Assembly: GCF_000422705.1 (NCBI RefSeq)
Contig: NZ_AUGO01000003.1
Span: 186,001-250,000, forward strand
Direction: 5' to 3'
Length of the DNA: 64,000 nucleotides
Source of the DNA: Flavobacterium soli DSM 19725
Lineage (GTDB): Bacteria > Bacteroidota > Bacteroidia > Flavobacteriales > Flavobacteriaceae
The notes under the pieces are model-generated. The model worked only from the letters and a program-made list of their open reading frames with translations. It was not told where the DNA came from and did no database searches. Shown here in pieces: positions 58,078 to 64,000 of the stretch. Position numbers and translations under genes: made by a program. The number at the start of each line of letters is the position of its first letter. Position 1 is the stretch's first letter.

Positions 58078-60381
58078 TTATACCGTAACCAAAGTATTCG
58101 GTTCGACCAAAACAGCTTTCCCATTCACAAAAACCGTAAGCTCTTTTGCACCTTCGAGATTGAAATTTGTTTCGTTGGCTTTAACCGAAACTTGTAAAAT
58201 CTGGTTTCTGAAATTGATCTTGAACGAATAACCCGTCCATTGTTCTGGGATTCTTGGTTCGAAATGTAACGCATCGTTTTTTACACGCATTCCGCCGAAA
58301 CCTTCTACAATACTCATCCAAGTTCCCGCCATTGAAGTGATGTGTAAACCTTCTTCAACTTCTTTGTTGTAATCATCCAAATCCAATCGGGAAGTTCTCA
58401 AATAAAACGTGTAAGCTTGCTCCATTCTTCCCAAACCTGCCGCTTGAATAGAGTGAACACAAGGTGACAGTGATGATTCATGAACGGTAAATGGCTCATA
58501 AAAATCAAAATGTTTCTCCAATTGCTCTTTCGAAAAATGATCTTCAAAGAAATAAAACCCTTGTAAAACATCAGCTTGCTTGATATATGGCGAACGAAGG
58601 ATTCTGTCCCAAGACCATTTTTGGTTGATTGGTCGTTGGCTTTTGTCTAAATCGTGTACTTTTACCAATTCCTTGTCCAAGAAACCGTCCTGTTGCAAAT
58701 AAACATCATGCTCTTCTGAAAAAGGAAGGTACATTTTGTCGGCCACTTTCTTCCATTGACTCATTTCGCCTTTGTCTAAATTGACTTTTGACATGATTCT
58801 CGAGTGGTCAGAAGCATATTCTTTTTCTACTTTTTCGATTTGTTCCAACGTGTAGTCGATACACCATTTGGCCAAATAATTCGTATAGAAATTATTATTT
58901 ACATTGTTTTCATATTCATTCGGACCCGTAACACCAAGAATTACAAACTGGTCTTTTTGAGCAGAAAAAGTCGCTCTTTGGTGCCAAAAACGTGCAATTC
59001 CGATCAAGACTTCCAATCCTTTTTCTGGAATATAGCTATAATCGCCCGTGAATCTGAAATAGTTGAAAATCGCAAAAGCAATCGCACCATTTCTGTGGAT
59101 TTCCTCAAACGTAATTTCCCATTCGTTGTGGCATTCTTCACCGTTCATTGTTACCATCGGATATAAAGCGGCACCATTTGTAAAACCTAATTTACCAGCA
59201 TTTTCAATGGCTTTATCCAATTGATTATATCTGTAAGTCAACAAATTTCTCGCAACTTGCTGATCTTTTGTAGCCATATAAAACGGAATGCAATAGGCTT
59301 CGGTGTCCCAATAAGTTGAACCGCCATATTTTTCGCCTGTGAAACCTTTTGGTCCAATATTCAAGCGAGAATCTTTACCCAAATAAGTTTGATTTAATTG
59401 AAAAATATTGAAACGGATTCCTTGTTGTGCCTTAACATCGCCATCGATTGTGATGTCTGACATTTCCCAGATTTTTGACCAAGCTTGCTTTTGATTTTCC
59501 AATAGAGTTGAATATCCTATTTTCAAACCTTCAGCAATCACATTTTGAGCTGCATTTTGCGTATTTTCGTGGTTTAAAGAAACCGTGTAACCTCCTAATT
59601 TTTGGAATGAAACCGTTTCTTTATTTCCAACTTTTACTTCGTAAGAAAACTGGATTTTATCCGAAGTTATTTGAACTTCCGAAGGATTTAGCTTCTCTGC
59701 AATTCCATTCAACAAAATGGCATTTTGCATAAATGTAGTAGCCGTAAAATGCGTCTTGAATGTTCTTGCCGTTACAAAAGCTTGATTTTCTGAATAGTTT
59801 ACATCAAGTGGTTCCCAGAATTTCTCTTCCCAGTTGGCATCTTCGTTGTGAACTCCGGCGTCAACATAAGGTTTGAAAACTATTACTGCATCTCCATTTA
59901 AAGGTGTGATTTCATAATTGATAACACCCAATTCGTCATTATCTAATGAAAGAAAACGGATGATTTTGGCTGAAATTTCAATTCCATTTTGCAAAGTGGC
60001 TTCAAAAGAACGGTAGTAAACACCTTCTTTCATATTCAATTCCCGCTTGAAATTAGAAACCGATCTACATTTTGCCAAATCAAAATTTTCACCGTTGATT
60101 TCAATTTCAATTCCAATCCAATTTGGAGCGTTCAATACCTTTGCAAAATATTCAGGATAGCCGTTTTTCCACCAGCCTACTTTTGTCTTATCGGGATAAT
60201 AGATTCCTGCAATGTAACTTCCTTGAAAGGTTTCGCCTGAATAATTTTCTTCAAAATTGGCACGCTGTCCCATAGCTCCGTTTCCGATGCTGAACAAACT
60301 CTCGGATGATTTTACTCGCTCTGCATCAAATCCTTCTTCTATGACGGACCAATTATTTGGTATGATATAATCTTGGTTCAT
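58078..60381 (-). CDS. GH65 disaccharide phosphorylase (maltose phosphorylase-like)
   Basis: A 767-residue cytoplasmic enzyme without signal peptide. It has the GH65 N-terminal beta-sandwich (about 1-280), linker, (alpha/alpha)6 barrel (about 320-690) and C-terminal beta domain. WDTE at 358-361 and GEECHNEWEITFEEIHRNG (414-432) are the active-site segments; the general-acid Glu is most likely E422. The enzyme phosphorolyses maltose (or a related alpha-glucobiose) to glucose and beta-glucose 1-phosphate, the substrate of the adjacent beta-phosphoglucomutase. Trehalose or kojibiose specificity cannot be excluded by eye. An inverted repeat occupies its leader. Confidence 0.92.
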   Translation of the reverse strand: MNQDYIIPNNWSVIEEGFDAERVKSSESLFSIGNGAMGQRANFEENYSGETFQGSYIAGIYYPDKTKVGWWKNGYPEYFAKVLNAPNWIGIEIEINGENFDLAKCRSVSNFKRELNMKEGVYYRSFEATLQNGIEISAKIIRFLSLDNDELGVINYEITPLNGDAVIVFKPYVDAGVHNEDANWEEKFWEPLDVNYSENQAFVTARTFKTHFTATTFMQNAILLNGIAEKLNPSEVQITSDKIQFSYEVKVGNKETVSFQKLGGYTVSLNHENTQNAAQNVIAEGLKIGYSTLLENQKQAWSKIWEMSDITIDGDVKAQQGIRFNIFQLNQTYLGKDSRLNIGPKGFTGEKYGGSTYWDTEAYCIPFYMATKDQQVARNLLTYRYNQLDKAIENAGKLGFTNGAALYPMVTMNGEECHNEWEITFEEIHRNGAIAFAIFNYFRFTGDYSYIPEKGLEVLIGIARFWHQRATFSAQKDQFVILGVTGPNEYENNVNNNFYTNYLAKWCIDYTLEQIEKVEKEYASDHSRIMSKVNLDKGEMSQWKKVADKMYLPFSEEHDVYLQQDGFLDKELVKVHDLDKSQRPINQKWSWDRILRSPYIKQADVLQGFYFFEDHFSKEQLEKHFDFYEPFTVHESSLSPCVHSIQAAGLGRMEQAYTFYLRTSRLDLDDYNKEVEEGLHITSMAGTWMSIVEGFGGMRVKNDALHFEPRIPEQWTGYSFKINFRNQILQVSVKANETNFNLEGAKELTVFVNGKAVLVEPNTLVTV

Positions 60382-60392
60382 TTTGTTTTTTT

Positions 60393-60451
60393 GTTTAAAG
60401 TTTAATGTTTAAAGTGGAAGGTTACGTAACTTGAAACCTTAAACTTTAAAC
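60393..60451. repeat. GTTTAAAGTTTAATG inverted repeat in the GH65 leader
   Basis: It begins GTTTAAAGTTTAATGTTTAA, turns around GTTACGTAAC and returns as CCTTAAACTTTAAAC. It is related to the element at 36653-36712. It lies between pgmB and the GH65 start codon. Confidence 0.75.
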
Positions 60452-60464
60452 CTTTAACAGTGAT

Positions 60465-61118
60465 TTATTTGATTAATGATTCTATGAATTGCTCATCAAT
60501 ATGGGTAAAATCGGGGAAGATAAATTTTGCTTCATGCAAAATTGTGGCATCGCCAATTCCAACACTTGTCATGTTAGCAATGTTTGCTGCTTGAACTCCT
60601 GCAACAGAATCTTCAAAAACGATTGCTTCTTCTGGTGCAACATTCAAAAGCTTAGCTGCTCTTAAAAAAACTTCGGGGTCTGGTTTTGCATTTGTAACAT
60701 CATTTCCGTCCACAATCGCATCGAAATAGCTGATTATTCCTGTTTTTTCTAAAATTGGTCGCGCATTTTTACTGGCAGAACCTAAGGCAATCAACTGATT
60801 ATTTTCTTTTAAAAATTTTAGAACTGGAACAACTCCGCTTAAAATTTCGCTCTCATCCATATCCACCAAATAGGATAGATAATCTTCATTTTTTTGAACC
60901 AGCCATTTGTCTTTATGTTCTTGGTCGGCTTCGATTTTTCCTAATTCGAGGATGATGTCGAGCGAACGAACGCGACTGACACCTTTTAATTCTTCGTTGT
61001 GTTCTGGGGTAAACTCGATTCCAAGCTGGTTGGCAATTTTTTGCCAGGCCAGATAATGGTATTTTGCGGTGTCAACGATTACACCGTCAAGGTCGAATAT
61101 GAATGCTTTTTTATTCAT
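60465..61118 (-). CDS. pgmB: Beta-phosphoglucomutase
   Basis: A 217-residue HAD-family enzyme converting beta-glucose 1-phosphate to glucose 6-phosphate. Motif I FDLDGVIVDT (nucleophile D9, acid/base D11), the cap region, motif II GSASKNA, motif III NAKPDPEVF and motif IV IVFEDSVAGVQAA are intact. The gene overlaps the MFS gene upstream by 8 bp and is followed by the GH65 phosphorylase that supplies its substrate. Confidence 0.95.
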   Translation of the reverse strand: MNKKAFIFDLDGVIVDTAKYHYLAWQKIANQLGIEFTPEHNEELKGVSRVRSLDIILELGKIEADQEHKDKWLVQKNEDYLSYLVDMDESEILSGVVPVLKFLKENNQLIALGSASKNARPILEKTGIISYFDAIVDGNDVTNAKPDPEVFLRAAKLLNVAPEEAIVFEDSVAGVQAANIANMTSVGIGDATILHEAKFIFPDFTHIDEQFIESLIK

Positions 61119-62628
61119 TAATTGTAATTTTTGTTCTTTCGTTTACACGTAAAGTAAGTAGTCCGGCGATTATCATTGAGATTCCACCAATAATTAAGGC
61201 GTAAATAGGTTCGTCATCAAAAAATTGTTTTACTATAAACCCTAAAATTGTTGCAGCAACAATTTGAGGAATTACTACGAAGAAATTAAAAACCCCCATG
61301 TAATAGCCCATTTTTGCTGCAGGAAGTGATCCTGATAGCATAGCGTAAGGCATTGATAAAATACTTGCCCAAGCGATCCCGACACCAATCATTGGCAACA
61401 ATAAAACACCTTTGTCTCCGATAAAATAAATTGAAATTAGACCGATTCCACCAGCAACTAAGGCTAACAAATGCGTCATTCTGATTCCGACTTTTTTGGC
61501 AATTACGGGAAGTAAAAATGCTACCGCTGCTGCAACTCCGTTATAAACAGTAAATAACACAGAAACCCAATCGGCAGCATCGTTGTATAACTTTGAGGTC
61601 GTATCTGTGGTTCCAAAAACATGTCCAGTAACAGCTTGAGTGGTATAAATCCACATTGAAAACAAGGCAAACCAAGAGAAAAATTGCACTAAGGCCAGTT
61701 TTTTCATAGTGGTTGGCATATTCAATAAATCGGTCATGATAATGGTAAAACCATTTTTTAGTTTTTTATTTCTCATCACGGAACTCATCATAAACAAAAG
61801 TCCAATAACAATTAATCCGATAAAGAGAATGTAAAGCTCTTTGGTAAGGTTTTCTTCATAAATATAAAAGGACACCAATGCTCCAAGAACCGTCATCAAA
61901 ACACCAAAATTCAATTGCTTGCTGATGTTTTTCTTGGTTTCAAAATCCTCAACTTCTACTTTTCCCAACGCTTCTTTTTCTTGTTGTTCAAATGCATGAA
62001 GTTCTTCGGGAGAATATTCTTTCGATTTAAAAACGGTCCATAGAACGGCTAGTAAAAAAACTACTCCACCGATATAAAACGACCATTTTACAGAATCAGG
62101 AATAATTCCAGCTTCGGCAGTATTGCTAACGCCAAAAAGATTGGTAAATAAATAAGGAAGTAGAGAACCAACAACAGCACCCGTTCCGATAAAGAAACTT
62201 TGCATAGCAAAACCAAGAGTTCGTTGTTTTGTTGGCAAATTATCTCCCACGAAAGCCCTGAAAGGTTCCATCGAAACGTTGATGGAGGCATCCATAATCC
62301 ATAAGGTTCCAGCTGCAATCCAAAGAGTTGGTGAATTTGGCATGATGAACAATGCAATTGAGGAAAGAATAGCACCTATTAAAAAATAAGGTCTTCTTCT
62401 TCCTAATCGGGTCCAAGTTCGATCGCTGAAATAACCAATAATAGGTTGAATAACTAAACCTGTAACCGGAGCTGCAATCCATAAGATTGGAATTTCATCG
62501 ACCTTAGCACCTAATGTTTCGAATATTCGGGAAGTATTTGCATTCTGCAGAGCAAAACCAAACTGTATTCCTAAGAAACCGAAACTCATGTTCCAAATTT
62601 CCCAGAAACTTAATTTACGCTTTTCCAT
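61111..62628 (-). CDS. SLC45-like MFS sugar (maltose) transporter
   Basis: A 505-residue major facilitator with twelve helices and a cytoplasmic central loop (about 210-240). The N-terminal SFWEIWNMSFGFLGIQFGFALQ and the DRTWTRLGRRRPYFLIG loop match the glycoside-pentoside-hexuronide/SLC45-type sucrose and maltose carriers. It overlaps pgmB and is the first metabolic gene of the maltose operon. It likely imports maltose or short maltodextrins through the inner membrane by proton symport. Its start lies within an inverted repeat. Confidence 0.9.
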   Translation of the reverse strand: MEKRKLSFWEIWNMSFGFLGIQFGFALQNANTSRIFETLGAKVDEIPILWIAAPVTGLVIQPIIGYFSDRTWTRLGRRRPYFLIGAILSSIALFIMPNSPTLWIAAGTLWIMDASINVSMEPFRAFVGDNLPTKQRTLGFAMQSFFIGTGAVVGSLLPYLFTNLFGVSNTAEAGIIPDSVKWSFYIGGVVFLLAVLWTVFKSKEYSPEELHAFEQQEKEALGKVEVEDFETKKNISKQLNFGVLMTVLGALVSFYIYEENLTKELYILFIGLIVIGLLFMMSSVMRNKKLKNGFTIIMTDLLNMPTTMKKLALVQFFSWFALFSMWIYTTQAVTGHVFGTTDTTSKLYNDAADWVSVLFTVYNGVAAAVAFLLPVIAKKVGIRMTHLLALVAGGIGLISIYFIGDKGVLLLPMIGVGIAWASILSMPYAMLSGSLPAAKMGYYMGVFNFFVVIPQIVAATILGFIVKQFFDDEPIYALIIGGISMIIAGLLTLRVNERTKITINE

Positions 62629-62672
62629 TATCGTAATGTGTTGATTTATTTACGATAAGCGATGTGCTTATC
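62628..62672 (-). promoter_or_regulatory. Nested inverted repeats in the MFS gene leader
   Basis: TTATCGTAA (62628-62636) and TTACGATAA (62650-62658) form a 9-bp inverted repeat that begins at the start codon. GATAAGC (62654-62660) and GCTTATC (62666-62672) form a second, mutually exclusive hairpin that shares GATAA. This may be an operator or a leader switch. Confidence 0.4.
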
Positions 62673-62733
62673 AAAACTTTATTTTGTTTTCGAAGTAAAA
62701 GTATAAGCTTTGATAATTGCTGTAAATATATAA

Positions 62734-62769
62734 AAGATTTTAGATTCTAGATTTTAGATTTTAGATTTT
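62734..62769. repeat. AGATTTTAGATT tandem tract
   Basis: Successive 14- and 7-bp units of AGATTTTAGATTCT and ATTTTAG lie in the 213-bp gap between the LacI and MFS genes. They share the motif of the tandem repeat at 27736. Confidence 0.8.
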
Positions 62770-62841
62770 TTGCATTTTAACATTTACATTAGATTAAAAA
62801 ACATTATTTTAAATACCTGAATTTAAGAATATTACAAAAAA

Positions 62842-63867
62842 CTACAACGTTGGCGTAGATTCTCTAATTACCAAGTGTGTTTCGATGACTTCTGTTTTGT
62901 AATGTTCCTCTTCTTCCTCTTCAGATTCTAACCGTTCAATAAGCATTTTTGCAGCCTTTCCCCCCATTTTGATTCCGTTTTGGCTTACGGTTGTAATACT
63001 TGGAGAGGAATACTTAGATATGATTCCGTCTGTAAAACCGATAACAGATATTTCTTCTGGAACATTTCGTCCTAATTTTTTAGCAGCTTTAATGGCTGTT
63101 ACCGCAAAAAGTTCGTTTACAGCAAAAACGGCATCCACTTCATTATTGTCCAGTAATTCTTCTATTTGAAGATCACACAAATCGATGTCCTCAATTTTCA
63201 GAATCAAGTTAGGATTCACCTCAATCGAATTGGTTTTTAATGCTTTGACATATCCATCAGTCCTTAATTTACCAACACTTACATAGTCAACAGTAGTAAT
63301 CAAAGCAATTTTTCTAAACCCTTTATCAATTAAGGTCTGAACCGCTTCATAGGCAGCCAAGTTATCGTCGATAATCACTTTGTCACACAAAACATCATTT
63401 GTGACCCTGTCAAACATTACCACCGGCATTCCTTGATTCATTACCTCAGTAATGTGGTGAAAATCTTTTTTATGTTGGGTTTCTTTTGACAAGGACATAA
63501 TAAAACCGTCGATTGTTCCATTGGCCAACATTTCCATATTAATCACCTCTTTATCAAAAGATTCATCCGAAAGCGTAACGATAACATTATAGCCGTGTTC
63601 ATTGGCAACATGTTCAATTCCGCTGATTACGGTTGCAAAAAAATGATGCACGATTTCAGGAATTATAATCCCGATGGTTTTCGTTTTTTTGTTCTTTAAA
63701 CTTAGAGCGATAAGGTTCGGCTTGTAGTTGTATAATTTTGCAAAAGCTTGCACTTTTTGACGTGTATCTTCACTTATTTCTGGACTGTCTCTTAACGATT
63801 TTGAAACAGTGGAAATGGACACATCTAATTCTTTTGCAATTTGTTTAAGGGTAACTTTTCTTCTCAT
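62842..63867 (-). CDS. LacI-family transcriptional regulator of the maltose locus
   Basis: A 341-residue regulator. The LacI helix-turn-helix occupies residues 4-25 (VTLKQIAKELDVSISTVSKSL), followed by the hinge helix KPNLIALSLKNKKT and a periplasmic-binding-protein-like effector domain (IGIIIPEIVHHFFATVI onwards). Acidic EEEEEE lies near the C terminus. It is transcribed toward the MFS-pgmB-GH65-GH13 genes and is divergent from whatever lies beyond the right edge. A perfect 14-bp LacI-type operator 103 bp upstream is a plausible own target. A maltose-related effector is likely by context. Confidence 0.92.
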   Translation of the reverse strand: MRRKVTLKQIAKELDVSISTVSKSLRDSPEISEDTRQKVQAFAKLYNYKPNLIALSLKNKKTKTIGIIIPEIVHHFFATVISGIEHVANEHGYNVIVTLSDESFDKEVINMEMLANGTIDGFIMSLSKETQHKKDFHHITEVMNQGMPVVMFDRVTNDVLCDKVIIDDNLAAYEAVQTLIDKGFRKIALITTVDYVSVGKLRTDGYVKALKTNSIEVNPNLILKIEDIDLCDLQIEELLDNNEVDAVFAVNELFAVTAIKAAKKLGRNVPEEISVIGFTDGIISKYSSPSITTVSQNGIKMGGKAAKMLIERLESEEEEEEHYKTEVIETHLVIRESTPTL

Positions 63868-63970
63868 GGTTTTTATAGTAATATGGTGTTTTCTGAATAA
63901 AGATAAATTTATTTTTTATTAATCTGATTTAAATGCCTGAAAATCTACATTTTCATTAAAGTTTTCAACA

Positions 63971-63984
63971 CGAAAACGTTTTCG
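63971..63984. promoter_or_regulatory. LacI-type operator palindrome CGAAAACGTTTTCG
   Basis: A perfect 14-bp palindrome with the central CG pair typical of LacI-family operators. It lies upstream of the LacI gene and of a probable divergent gene beyond the window. Confidence 0.7.
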
Positions 63985-64000
63985 GTAGGTCGTTTCGCGA

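Noticed and set aside
62629..62841. Metabolite riboswitch in the MFS leader
   Set aside because: Two short hairpins are visible, but no known riboswitch core was recognised. It is kept only as a structural observation.

Overview
The window is a low-GC chromosomal segment from a Bacteroidota member, most probably a Flavobacterium or close relative. The evidence is TTG-N20-TAnnTTTG promoters in front of housekeeping genes, two secreted proteins with type IX secretion (T9SS) C-terminal sorting domains, a HYC_CC_PP family protein, SusA-type starch enzymes, a mevalonate pathway, and a canonical nuoA-N order with a short NuoG. No function was computed; all calls come from reading motifs and context.

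Layout. 1-6.3 kb (minus strand): coaX, an uncharacterised outer-membrane protein, lptC, a small membrane protein, a CNNM/CorC protein and a PpiD-like chaperone. 6.4-10.2 kb: a tRNA-Phe gene followed by a 3.6-kb AT-rich insert holding an adenine-specific DNA methyltransferase-type protein and an unrecognised, translationally coupled partner. The insert is closed on the right by a decayed copy of the tRNA 3' end. It looks like a two-gene defence/restriction islet with no integrase. 10.2-12.8 kb (minus): a probable copper-handling cluster with three different HMA-type proteins, a HYC_CC_PP protein and a beta-barrel. Divergent from it, 13-18.1 kb: heme O synthase, cytochrome oxidase subunits III (two) and IV, a Cys-less Sco-like protein, SCO, DUF420 and a small CxxC protein.

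18.1-31.7 kb: a DUF4403 lipoprotein; a five-gene MacB-type ABC/adaptor/TolC efflux operon behind a candidate ECF-sigma promoter, with tsaB at its end; a SnoaL-like protein and an RluB-type pseudouridine synthase; a UbiA prenyltransferase with mevalonate kinase and mevalonate-diphosphate decarboxylase; and TspO. 31.8-45.1 kb: the complete 14-gene complex I operon nuoABCDEFGHIJKLMN from a strong promoter to a GAAA-tetraloop terminator. Three different dispersed repeat families sit in three of its gaps.

45.1-64 kb (minus): two large T9SS-secreted adhesin-like paralogues, a HI0933-type flavoprotein, a glycerophosphodiester phosphodiesterase, and a maltose/starch locus. That locus holds a secreted GH13 amylase, a GH65 disaccharide phosphorylase, beta-phosphoglucomutase, an SLC45-like MFS sugar transporter and a LacI regulator. 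Its likely route is import of maltose by MFS, phosphorolysis by GH65 to glucose plus beta-glucose-1-P, and conversion to glucose-6-P by PgmB. A perfect 14-bp LacI-type palindrome lies at the right edge, probably controlling a divergent sus operon beyond the window. A GxxExxY gene flanked by inverted copies of one palindromic repeat interrupts this locus.
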